Positions 1 through 8,764 of a DNA stretch of 11,761 nucleotides are shown here, one piece after another. The notes beneath the pieces were generated by a model. That model was not told the DNA's origin and made no database searches. It saw only the letters and a program-made list of their open reading frames with translations. A program made the translations under genes and the position numbers. The stretch covers positions 1 through 11,761 of the forward strand of contig JAJJLU010001015.1 in assembly GCA_023807065.1 (NCBI GenBank). The letters are read 5' to 3'. Each line of letters starts with the position of its first letter. Position 1 is the first letter of the stretch. The DNA is from Isotricha intestinalis. Taxonomy: Eukaryota > Ciliophora > Litostomatea > Vestibuliferida > Isotrichidae.

Positions 1-58
1 GAAGATCTTTTTTTCCTTCTTTTCTAACATTTGATGCATTTGCTATTTTCTTTCCCAT
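1..58 (-). CDS. N-terminal fragment of an unidentified protein (runs off the left edge)
   Basis: A minus-strand ATG at 58-56 opens a frame that stays open to the window edge, giving about 18 residues that begin MGKKIANASNVRKEGKKDL. The Lys-rich start with small residues is typical of the other genes here, and an AT-only stretch with no coding character lies directly upstream, as expected for a leader. The fragment is too short to name a family, and an open run of this length could arise by chance. If real, it points the same way as its E2-like neighbour. Confidence 0.35.
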   Translation of the reverse strand, partial: MGKKIANASNVRKEGKKDL

Positions 59-176
59 ATTTTTAAAATGAAAAATATCTAAATGAATTAATTAATTAAT
101 CAATATTTTTATTTTTTTAATAATAATTAATTGAATTTTATGAATAATATATTTTTTTTATTTTAACAATGAGATT

Positions 177-1389
177 TTATTTTTCATTATTTATTATTTC
201 TTTTTCATTATCAAATCTTTCTTTGTTATTTCTAAATTTATTTGAAAAATCATTTTTACTAAAACCATTATATTTTTCAATAATTTTATGTAACTTATCC
301 ATATATATTTGAAAATTATTATCATTTTGAATGGATAAAATTTCAATAATTCTTTGGTAAAGCTCAATAACACTTCTAAAAATGAATTCATCTTCTTCTT
401 TTTTTAAAATTTTTTCTTTTATTGTTATTATTTCTTCAATTTGTGTGACATTATTTAAAGAATTACTTGAAACTAATTCAAATCGATTCATTAAAGAATA
501 TTTTTTCTCCATTATATATTCAATAATAGGACTTATTTCATTATTTGGAATAACAATTTTATTAAGATAACAAGTTGGAGCTCCTGCTTCCCATATAAAT
601 TTAATACAACTTTTTTCTTCTAGATATTGATCTTCAATTGTAAATCTTGCTATTTTTTCTATTTTTAGAATTTCTCCACAAAATGTTATTTGACATAAAT
701 TTTTATTATTTTCGTAAATTGGATTTAAAATAAGAATATTTAAATCTGTTATTAATAAATATCTTGTTTCAAAAACTAATCCATCATTATTTTTTATACA
801 AATTTTAACTTTATAATATTTAATATGTGTATCTAAAAGAAAATCATTAATATTATATATTTGTGATTTAATTGAATAGGAACCAAAATATGAAAGGAGT
901 TTATATTTAAATTCGTCTTCAATGTTATTTAAAAAATAAGGAATTTTTTTTATTATATCAGATATTTTAAAATTTGATTTCCAATTAGGAATTAAACTAC
1001 ATATTAAATTACTATTATCACATAAAGAGGGAAAAGAAAACTAAAAAAGAATAATGTATTATATTACATCTGATAAACAATTAACTATAGGTGGTTTATC
1101 TGGAAATTCTTTATTTATTGTAATTAAAAAAAATATATCACATGGTCTATCATTTATTTTAGTATTTTTAATAAGTTTCACAAATATTTTAAAAGTATAG
1201 TTTTTTTCATCATATCTTGTATATATATAATGCAATCCTAAAATTGGAGGAAATTTTTTAGTCAATTCTTGGTTTTAATTAATAAGTATTATTACCTTCT
1301 TTTATTGATTTAATTGTTGATAACATATATTCTTCGATAATATCTTTATCAATTTTATCATTTTCGTTTTTCAAAACCATTTTTTCCAT
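177..1389 (-). CDS. E2-like (UBC-fold) protein with a long C-terminal extension, three exons
   Basis: Predicted 385-residue protein; exons 1389-1296, 1267-1068 and 1040-177. Removing 28- and 27-nt introns joins three frames without a break, which no single open frame shows. The N-terminal ~150 residues follow the ubiquitin-conjugating pattern: helix 1 (residues ~12-31), beta strands, the FPDKPP turn (86-91, like the E2 'YPxxPP' element), and SNLIC followed by a Trp six residues later (C112, W118), matching the active-site 'NICLDIL..W' region. The usual HPN motif just upstream reads FPS (101-103), so activity is uncertain; it may be an inactive E2 variant. Residues ~155-275 look like a mixed beta domain, possibly PH-like, judged only by eye. 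The last ~110 residues are charged and helical. The start was taken as the first of two in-frame ATGs (1389, 1380). It is divergent from the SF-assemblin gene. I do not recognise the full architecture. Confidence 0.7.
1041..1067 (-). other. 27-nt intron 2 of the E2-like gene
   Basis: On the minus strand it begins GTAATA and ends TTTTTTAG, in phase 0. Its length is a multiple of three but it carries an in-frame TAA. Removal joins CLSD to FSFPSLCDN and restores the E2 active-site alignment. Confidence 0.75.
1268..1295 (-). other. 28-nt intron 1 of the E2-like gene
   Basis: On the minus strand it begins GTAATA and ends CCAAG. Splicing in phase 1 turns the split codon into Glu and joins SIKE to ELTKKFPP. 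Unspliced, exon 1 hits TAA within a few codons. Confidence 0.7.
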
Positions 1390-1535
1390 CTTATGGAATT
1401 CGAAAAAAAAATAATGAAAAAAAATAATTAAACCCAATTATATTTTACAAAAATGTAATTAAAAAATGAATAAATCATAATATAAAAATTATAAAAATTA
1501 ATTTTTATTTATATATACACCAAAAAGAAAATAAT
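1390..1535. promoter_or_regulatory. Shared upstream region of two divergent genes
   Basis: This 146-bp gap lies between the start codons of the minus-strand E2-like gene and the plus-strand SF-assemblin gene. It is almost entirely A and T with homopolymer runs. It must hold both leaders and probably both promoters. I see no motif I can name with confidence; TATA-like strings are meaningless at this base composition. The call rests on position alone. Confidence 0.4.
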
Positions 1536-2324
1536 ATGGATTCACCAAAAGGAAATAAAAGTGGAATAAATGTAAAATAAAAAATTTATAATATCAAAAA
1601 AATAGAATTCAATGGATGGAGAAAGAGCAACAAATTTTGAAGCTTTACATGAAAAAATAACAGGAACAGAAGAAAGATTAAATGATATAAATGAACAAAC
1701 TCAAAAAAAATTTCAAATTGTAAAAGATAATATTAACAAAATTCAAAAACAAATTGAAGATGAAAGAGCAAAATTTGATTCATATACTGAAGCAAAAAAT
1801 AATTATGTCAAAGTTTTAGAAAATAAAATAAATGAAAGAATGAATCAAGAAAGTGATTTAAGAAAAGAAATAGAAAGAAGATTTTCAATATTAATAGATG
1901 ATAAATTTAATGCTTTAAAAATAGAAATATCAAAAGAAAGTAGAAATAGATATGAATGTATAGAAAATTTAAAAACATATTTAGAGGTAATTAATACATT
2001 AAATTATATAAAAAAAAATAATAGAATGATTTCCCAAAATTACAAGGATTAGTAAAATTTGAACAAGGTGAAAGAGAACAAAATGATGATGCAATATCAA
2101 AAAAAATTTTAGAAGAAATTTCTAAGTTACAAAGTATTTGTAACGAAGATAAAAAAACTAGAGAAGAAACTGAAGAAGCTATTTTAGAAATGTTAAGAAT
2201 TATGATTACTAAAATGAAATCTGATGTTGAAGGAGAAAGAAAAGATAGAGAATTAACTGAAGATACTTTATTGACTATTTTAGAAGATACTTGTAATAAA
2301 TTAAATGCTGCTTCTCAAATATAA
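1536..2324 (+). CDS. SF-assemblin / beta-giardin family protein, three exons
   Basis: Predicted 238-residue protein; exons 1536-1571, 1606-1986 and 2025-2324. SF-assemblins form the striated fibres (rootlets) that anchor basal bodies in algae and ciliates; beta-giardin is the Giardia disc relative. After a short non-helical head with an Ser-Pro (MDSPKGNKSG, head-like for the family) the protein is one continuous heptad coiled coil rich in Glu, Lys, Arg and Asn. Family hallmarks are ENLKTYLE joined to NDFPKLQ across intron 2, and a C-terminus reading REETEEAILEML...DTLLTILEDTCNKLN, close to the family's conserved end. Length is slightly below the ~270 residues usual for giardins. The start at 1536 is preferred to the ATG at 1612 because a 34-nt intron joins it in frame and supplies the head. 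The stop is TAA, 91 bp before the next gene on the same strand. Confidence 0.88.
1572..1605 (+). other. 34-nt intron 1 of the SF-assemblin gene
   Basis: Starts GTAAAA and ends AATAG, phase 0. Removal links the 12-codon first exon to AAT-TCA-ATG at 1606, in frame with the coiled coil. If it were not spliced, translation would start at the ATG at 1612 instead. Confidence 0.6.
1987..2024 (+). other. 38-nt intron 2 of the SF-assemblin gene
   Basis: Starts GTAATT and ends AATAG, phase 0. The unspliced frame runs to a TAA at 2050-2052 through non-family residues. Splicing restores NDFPKLQ, a conserved SF-assemblin segment, and the whole C-terminal half. Confidence 0.85.
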
Positions 2325-2415
2325 GAGGATTGTTTTTACTATAAGATTTTATTTTAAGAAAAACTTGAAAAATGAATATAAAATTTTTATTTCTTTTTTT
2401 AAATAAATAAAATAA

Positions 2416-4218
2416 ATGAACAATTATAAATATAATAGAAATAATAAAAATAATTTTTCTCCTTTTCAAAATAAAAAAGAAAAAGAAAAAACTTCTTTAT
2501 TTTGTTGTTTTAGTGCAAAAAAAAAGAAAGTTATAAGTAAAGTTGGAAAAAAACATAATTCTCCTGTTAAAATAGATAGTATATCATTTAATAAAAATTC
2601 AAGAGAAAAAGATAGTTCTTTAATGTCAAGTAAAAAAATATCAAATGATAAAAAATTTGAAAATGATGACAAACAAAATAGAAAAACTTATTTTAGTAAT
2701 GAAAAAAATGAAGAAAGTGATAAAGGAAAAAAAACAGAGATTAAAAATGATAATAAACAAGTATTTAAAGATGAAAATAAAGAAATAATAAAGTCAAGTC
2801 ATAGAAAAAATAATTCTTTTGATGTTAGATCAAAAGGCTCTTTTACATTAAATAGTAAAAAAAATATAAGTGAAATTAAAAAAGAAGAAATAAAAACTGT
2901 AAGTAAAGAAAAAGAAACAGAAAAAAATAAAGATTTTAAAATAATAATTTCAAAAGAAAAATTAAGTAAAGATTCTTTAAATGGGAATTTAAGACATAGT
3001 TTAAATTTTGAAAGACAAGAAACTTTAAGTAAATCCCAAACTTATATAGATGGAACTCATACTGTAAGGAATAATATCCCAATCAAAGAACTTGTTTTAT
3101 ATAATAATCAAAATGCTTCTTTAATTAATAAAATTCCAAATAATTTAACTCAAAATATTTTAAATGAACTTACTAAAAATACCAATGAAGAAAATAATAA
3201 TGACAATAATAATAAAGATCTAAATAATAATAAAGAAATAAATAATAATAACAATGATATTAATAATGATATTACCGATGAAATAAATAATGAAATTGAT
3301 AATAATGATATTGAAACAAAAATCCCAGAAGAAAACAAAAGTGTAGCTGTTTTATATAAAGAAAGTAATTTTGAAAATATAACAAATAGAATGTCAAATG
3401 TATCAAGTCCATTAAAAAATCATTTACTAGGAAATTTAAATTCTCCAGTTTCTTTGAATAAAAAATTACAAAAATTTATTGATGGTAAAATAAACAAAGA
3501 AAATGTAAATGAAAATGAAGAAAATGAAAAATTAACAAAATTAAAGTATATAAATGATAATGAAGAAAATTTAAAAATTGATCAATTATTAATAGAACAA
3601 GTAAAAACAGAACAAACACCAAATAAAAATGTAAGTAAAATTGAAAAAAATGAGAATAATAATTTAGATGATGATATAGATGAAGATTTAGGAATTGATG
3701 ATGAGCATAATGAAAAAGATGTTAATTTCCCTGATACTCGTTCTATAATTTCTTCTTATGTTTTATCAATGCCAAAAATGATAAATTTAATAAATGATTC
3801 TGTATCTTATGCTCCTTCTTTAATTAGTAAAAGTGATGCACAATCAAATTTATTTAGGACTAATAGTAATAAAAAAATAAGTATTATTCCTCCAAATATT
3901 ATAGATGATAATGAAGTGGAAATTACTAATGAAAATGGGGAAGGGTTTAAAGCTTTTATTGAAACACCAAGGTCTTCTTCTATTTTTAATTTCAAAAAAG
4001 ATTATTCAAGAGAAAATAGCCAATTTAAAGGAATTTATGAAAAAATTGATAAAAAAGAAAAAGAAATTAAAAAGTTAAATGAAAAAATTAACCAATTATC
4101 TTCAAAAATTCATAGTTTTCAAGAAGAAAATAAAAAATATGAAATATGGATTGAAAAAGAAGAAAGTGAAGGTGAATTATTAAGACATATGCTTAATTTT
4201 TTAACAAAAAATAAATAA
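2416..4218 (+). CDS. Asn/Lys-rich disordered protein with N-terminal Cys-Cys/polybasic patch and C-terminal coiled coil
   Basis: Single-exon 600-residue protein that I cannot assign to a family. Residues 1-50 are basic and contain SLFCCFSAKKKK (27-38). A Cys pair beside a Lys cluster is the kind of patch that can be S-acylated and hold a protein at a membrane, but here that is inference. Residues ~40-250 are Ser/Lys-rich with several basophilic-kinase-like sites (for example RHSLNF). Residues ~255-300 are an Asn/Asp/Glu low-complexity tract and ~414-436 an acidic patch. A more ordinary segment follows (DTRSIISSYVLSMPKM, ~440-460). The last ~60 residues form a heptad coiled coil (KEIKKLNEKINQLSSKIHSF and onward). 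There is no catalytic motif or membrane segment. It lies 91 bp after the SF-assemblin gene on the same strand; a cytoskeletal or membrane-scaffold role is possible but unproven. Stop TAA. Confidence 0.85.
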   Translation: MNNYKYNRNNKNNFSPFQNKKEKEKTSLFCCFSAKKKKVISKVGKKHNSPVKIDSISFNKNSREKDSSLMSSKKISNDKKFENDDKQNRKTYFSNEKNEESDKGKKTEIKNDNKQVFKDENKEIIKSSHRKNNSFDVRSKGSFTLNSKKNISEIKKEEIKTVSKEKETEKNKDFKIIISKEKLSKDSLNGNLRHSLNFERQETLSKSQTYIDGTHTVRNNIPIKELVLYNNQNASLINKIPNNLTQNILNELTKNTNEENNNDNNNKDLNNNKEINNNNNDINNDITDEINNEIDNNDIETKIPEENKSVAVLYKESNFENITNRMSNVSSPLKNHLLGNLNSPVSLNKKLQKFIDGKINKENVNENEENEKLTKLKYINDNEENLKIDQLLIEQVKTEQTPNKNVSKIEKNENNNLDDDIDEDLGIDDEHNEKDVNFPDTRSIISSYVLSMPKMINLINDSVSYAPSLISKSDAQSNLFRTNSNKKISIIPPNIIDDNEVEITNENGEGFKAFIETPRSSSIFNFKKDYSRENSQFKGIYEKIDKKEKEIKKLNEKINQLSSKIHSFQEENKKYEIWIEKEESEGELLRHMLNFLTKNK

Positions 4219-5006
4219 TTATAAATTACTATTTAATTATATTCCTTGAATATATTATTATAAATCATAAAAATGAATATTTATATTCAAATATTAGAAA
4301 CTTTTTCTTTCTATTCATGAAATAATTGAAAAAGAATATGATAATATTATTATAATTTTTATAATGAAAGGAATCAAGATATATTTAATATGATTTAATT
4401 AATGATAAAATAATAATTTGTTAAAATTAAAAGAAGTAAAGTGTCTAAACAATTATTAAATTTTTAGAAAAAAAATTTATTATATGAAAATCTTTTTTTT
4501 ATATTTGAAAAAATGTAAAAATCCAAAACCAGTAGTCCATATTTCAATTGTTATATAAGTATAAAAAAATGGTTATGAAATTATTTATATTGATGATTAT
4601 TTTTTAATAATATCGATAATAATATTATTTAATGGAAGTTAAATTATTAATTGAATAGATTTATGAAATTAAAGAATATTGTCATTTTGAATTAAGGTTT
4701 TTCAGAAAAAAATAATTTTATTGATTTGTTGTGATTTATTTTTTGAAAATTTAAATACCTTAAATAAAAGGAATACAAAATTAAAATTTTTAATTGAAGA
4801 AAATTTGAAACATAATTAAAAAGTATTTAAGAATAATTGAATATTAAAGAAATTAGTTCTAGAAAAATATAATAAAAAGAAAAAATATTTAAATAACACT
4901 CAAAGATTAGAACATAAAAATCAATAAATAAATATAATCTCAAATCAAAAATTGGATAAGATAATATAAAAAACAGAACTTAAACCAACAATCATATATA
5001 ATATTT

Positions 5007-5094
5007 GGTGGAAGTAGACCCCAGATGTAACCATCACCTTCCCACTTATTATAAGGAAGGAATTGATTTAGAAATAGGGGAGGAGAGGGGAGTA
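5007..5094. other. Isolated GC-rich island, possible ncRNA gene or gene relic
   Basis: About 44% G+C by hand count, set in flanks of roughly 15-20%. It holds CCCC at 5019-5022, a 6-bp perfect stem CCTTCC/GGAAGG (5037-5042 with 5055-5060, 12-nt loop), and a G-rich run with two G4 blocks (5077-5090). In very AT-rich genomes such islands are often structured RNA genes. The plus strand is also open from 5002 to 5115 (37 codons, VEVDPRCNHHLPTYYKEG in the middle) with many G-starting codons, so a gene fragment is an alternative. I recognise no RNA family. Confidence 0.35.
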
Positions 5095-5429
5095 CAAATG
5101 AACATTAATGAATAATATTTTAAATATTTAAAGGTAATTTAAGATAAAACAAATATTTTTTTAAAAAATAAAATTTGAATTATTTTTTAAAAATGTAGAT
5201 TGAGGAATAAATTAAAATAACATCATTTAAATTTCATAATTAAGGATAATTTACTTTCAATCAAAAAAAAATAGAATTTTTACTTTTGGAGATATTTTTT
5301 TAATAATTTACAAAACCTTTTTCCCTTTTCATAAATCATCAAACATAAATAATATTCATTCAAATTTTTCAATAAAAATAATTAGTTGAGTTTATTTCTT
5401 AAATCTCTTGGTTTGTTTGAACTGGGATA

Positions 5430-5446
5430 CTTCTTTTGAAAAGAAG
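5430..5446. repeat. Short inverted repeat upstream of the large membrane-protein gene
   Basis: Eight-base arms CTTCTTTT and AAAAGAAG flank a single G. It lies 62 bp before the ATG at 5509, in a slightly less AT-rich patch (5407-5450). It could be a protein-binding palindrome or a chance product of purine/pyrimidine runs. Confidence 0.3.
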
Positions 5447-5508
5447 AGAAATTTATTATTTATTAAAATAAAAATAAACTAATTAAAAATGAAATAAATT
5501 AAAACAAA

Positions 5509-8500
5509 ATGAAAAGTCATATAATTTTATCATTTATATTTCAATTTATCATAATATCTCAATGTGACTGTCAATGTTCAGACAATTCTTCTTTTTCATA
5601 TAATAACAAGTGTTATGCAGAATGTCCGACTACAAACAAAGAATTTATAAAAGAGAATGAAACAAAAATTTGTGTATCTGATAATGATAATGAAACGAAA
5701 AAAGAATATCCATATGTTATAAATACAACTAAGGAGAGAATAAAAGATTGTAAAACAACAACTAATTATACCAAATTGTATGGTAACAAATGTTATAATT
5801 ATTGTCCAAATAAAAAAAAGTATGATGAATGTGAATGTAATGAATTTCTTTCTAGTCCTAATAATGGAACATGTGTTAAATCATGTAATGATAGTAATTA
5901 TCCTTTTAAAGTAAACAATCAATATTGTGACAATAAATGTCCTAAAGAATCAAATATTTTGTTTAATTTAACATGTCGAACAACTTGTCCTACTAAAACA
6001 ACAAAGATTTATTCAAATTTAGATCTTACTGAGACATGTGAATGTAATAACACATATTATTACAAGAACGATCTTGTATATTGTAACAACGATACTTATA
6101 ATGAAACTTGTGATAATACAACATCTTACATTTATTTAAAAGAAGGGTCAAATGAATGTGTTGCTCAATGTGAGGGTGAATACAATATTATTTTCAATAA
6201 CATATGTTATCGTACTTGCCCAAACGATACCATACAAATTAAAAAAGATGATAATTATACTTGTAAATGTATTAACTATTCATATGAAAATAAAACAACT
6301 AACGAAACAATATGTTTAAATGGAAATGAAAGTTTTATCGATCTCGTTTTGTATAAAAATGTAAAAACACATGAAATGGTTGAAGAATGTCCGAGTGATT
6401 TATATATATATAATTTTCAATGTTTAGAACATTGTCCAGAAAATTCAAGGCCTAATGGTTACAAAGATTGTGAATGTTTATATTTATATTCAAAAGATGA
6501 AGATAATTATATTTGTTATGAAGAAAGTGTAAAATTTTGTGGTGAAGGGATAACTGAAGAATATCCTTTTACTGTTCCAAGTGAGGATAATAAATATTAT
6601 TGTATGAAATATTGTCCAAGTCAATTTCAATTTTTATTTAATAAATATTGTTATGAAAAATGTCCTGAATATTTAGTGGAAAATATTCAAAAAAAAAAAT
6701 GTGAATGTCCGCATTTATTTTACTATGATTTAGATAAAAATGAAAATATTTGTGTTGATGAGCATGATGAATGTAAACAATTAGGATATATTTATTTAGA
6801 TGTAAATTTGGGAGAATGTATGAAATATTGTAGAGAAAATAAAGTTATTTTTAATTATCAATGCCTCGAAGTTTGTCCTGATAATGCCTTTATAATGAAT
6901 AAAAATAGTCAAGTTTGTGAATGTATTGAAAAGCTTGATTATGGAATTGGAGGAAAGAAATGTTTAAATATGATTGATAATTATTCAAAAAATAGAGACA
7001 TTTTAAATTTAATTTATGATAATTTTCGGTTACTATTGAAAAAAAATACAGTAATTCGATTAAATAACTTAAAAATCGTGGTTTCTGAAATAAATGAAAA
7101 GAAAAATTATTTATGGGAAAACAAAAATTTAACAAAAATTAACTTTACAAAATGTGAAAAGATATTAAGAGAAAAATATATGATTGATGATAATAGGAAA
7201 TTATATGTTGCAAAAATCGATATAACTCCATTAAATGGACATTCAATAGTGGATTATGTAGAATATGAAATATTTAATGATCAAGGAGAAATACTAGATT
7301 TAACACCTTGTAAAGAAGTAACTCTAAAAATTATTTATCCAATTACTGATCCTATTTTGGCAAATCTAGAAACAGCAAAACAATTATTAGAACAAAAAAT
7401 AGACATTTATAATTATTCTTCTTCATTTTATTCAGATTATTGTACTTATTATCAAGTTAATGGCAGTGATATTCCTGTTAAACAAAGAAGGAAAAAATTT
7501 TTACTTGATGTGAATTTATGTGAAAATAATTGTGAATTTGAAGAAATAAATATTTATGAAGAATATTTGGTTTGTAATTGCAAAGTTAAAACTAGGGCAG
7601 AAATAAATAATAATAAAATATATTTTGATAAACATAACTATCATTTTGAAAATTCTTTAGATTTATTTTTTAATTGGAGAGTGTTTACTTGTTATAATTT
7701 ATTTTATGATTTATCTCAAAATTATATGAAAAATCTAGGTTTTTGGATTGGAGGAACTTTAATAATATGTAATCTAATTTGTGTATTGATAAGTTTTACT
7801 AATGGTTTTACTGTTTTAAAATCTAAAATATATAAAAATTATGCTGGAAATCCACCTTATAAAAAAAAAGATACTCGAAAAAAATATAGAATTACTTTAA
7901 ATCAACAGTAAAAATAGTAGTGATAGGGAAATTGTTAGTAAAAATAAGAATATTACAAAAGATTCTAAAGTTAATATCATTGAAGAATTAAATAAATTCA
8001 AAGAAAATAAGCAAGGAATAACTTTTTTTAGTCATAATTTAGAAAATCAAACTGAAGAAGAAGATTTAATTCATAGTAAATTTTTTCAATTAGATAAATA
8101 TGGAGGAATAACTTTTGAGCAAGCAAAAAAAAAACCAAAAAAATTTTTTTTGATTTCTCTTTTTTCGATTTTTATTTCAAAATTAGATTTAGTAACATTA
8201 TTCTTTTTTAGAGAAAAATATGATATAGTACCATTTCTCTTATCTGCTTATTTTTTTGATATCTTACTAGGTTTTACATTAAATTGCATAATTTATAATG
8301 ATGATATAGTTTCTGAAAGTTTTGAAAACCAAGGAAATTTAAGTTTAACAACTTCAATTGCTTTATCATTATTAGCAAATTTATTTAATTATTTGATTAA
8401 TAAATATCTCAGTAATTTAATTGATTATAATGAAAGCTTGGAAATTTTAACAAATGAAGTAAAAGATGAAAAAAAATATAATATATATTCTTCTGAAATT

Positions 8501-8764
8501 TTTCCAATAATTTATTTAAGAACAATTTCCTATTTTATACTCCAATTTATTTTAAGTTGTGGATGTTTATATTATATTATTATTTTTTGTTTTGTTTATC
8601 AAACTAATCAAAAAAATATAATACAAAATTATATTGTTGGTGTAGTAGAAGATTTCTTAATTCCATTAATATTATCTACTATAATTTGTTTGCTTAGATA
8701 TTATTCGTTTAAAAATAATATTAAACCATTTTATTATACTGCAAACTTCTTAGATAGCTTATAA
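5509..8764 (+). CDS. Cys-rich surface protein with multi-pass C-terminus, two exons
   Basis: Predicted 1074 residues; exons 5509-7907 and 7939-8764. Residues 1-~22 are a signal peptide. The ectodomain to ~490 is Cys-rich, with a repeated unit C-x3-C(P)-x10-11-C-x3-C-P-x11-14-C-x-C (Cys 217/221/233/237/252/254; 365/369/381/385/398/400; 437/441/452/456/470/472, plus degenerate copies). At least fifteen N-glycosylation sequons crowd residues 26-275. A less Cys-rich globular part follows (~490-740), then a membrane helix (~743-763), a charged cytoplasmic loop with an acidic stretch and KYGGITFEQAKKKPKK, and about five more helices (~868-890, 897-919, 936-957, 994-1020, 1036-1053). From memory, this end resembles a widespread ciliate family of Cys-rich proteins with a conserved multi-helix tail carrying 'Y-x-EA-x3-DKR'. 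The role is unknown; receptor, adhesin or channel-like surface protein are possibilities. TAA stop. Confidence 0.8.
7908..7938 (+). other. 31-nt intron joining the two parts of the Cys-rich membrane protein
   Basis: Starts GTAAAA and ends TTGTTAG, phase 2. The first frame stops at 7909-7911, one base into this intron. Its length supplies exactly the shift needed to enter the downstream frame (split codon CA|T, then KNKNITKDSK). A 19-nt alternative ending at 7926 gives the same frame but is shorter than the other introns here. Confidence 0.75.

Larger units (their letters stand above)
4219..5508. other. 1.29-kb non-coding stretch between two plus-strand genes
   Basis: All six frames are dense with stops, and I found no plausible set of short exons. 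Most of it is over 80% A+T by eye, with many runs of A and T and short palindromes such as GAATAT/ATATTC near 4273. It contains two things that stand out, listed separately: a GC-rich island near 5007-5094 and a short inverted repeat at 5430-5446. The last part should include the leader of the large membrane-protein gene. Confidence 0.7.

Noticed and set aside
382..570. Plus-strand 62-codon frame opposite the E2-like gene, with hydrophobic residues
   Set aside because: Antisense shadow of Lys/Glu/Asn codons, which read as Phe/Ser/Ile on the other strand. The minus frame fits the continuous exon.
3150..3338. Minus-strand Leu/Ser-rich frame inside the 600-residue gene
   Set aside because: Mirror of the Asn/Asp/Glu-rich tract; no independent start context or family match. 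The same applies to 2275-2469, 2466-2672, 3807-3995 and 6890-7135.
7905..7915. Programmed frameshift or nonsense mutation at the end of the 800-codon frame
   Set aside because: A GT...AG intron of the size seen elsewhere explains the frame change exactly; no slippery site is needed.
8150..8764. A separate gene starting at 8150
   Set aside because: The first codon is TTG, not ATG, and the same frame is open and coding-like for 70 codons upstream, back to the predicted acceptor at 7938.
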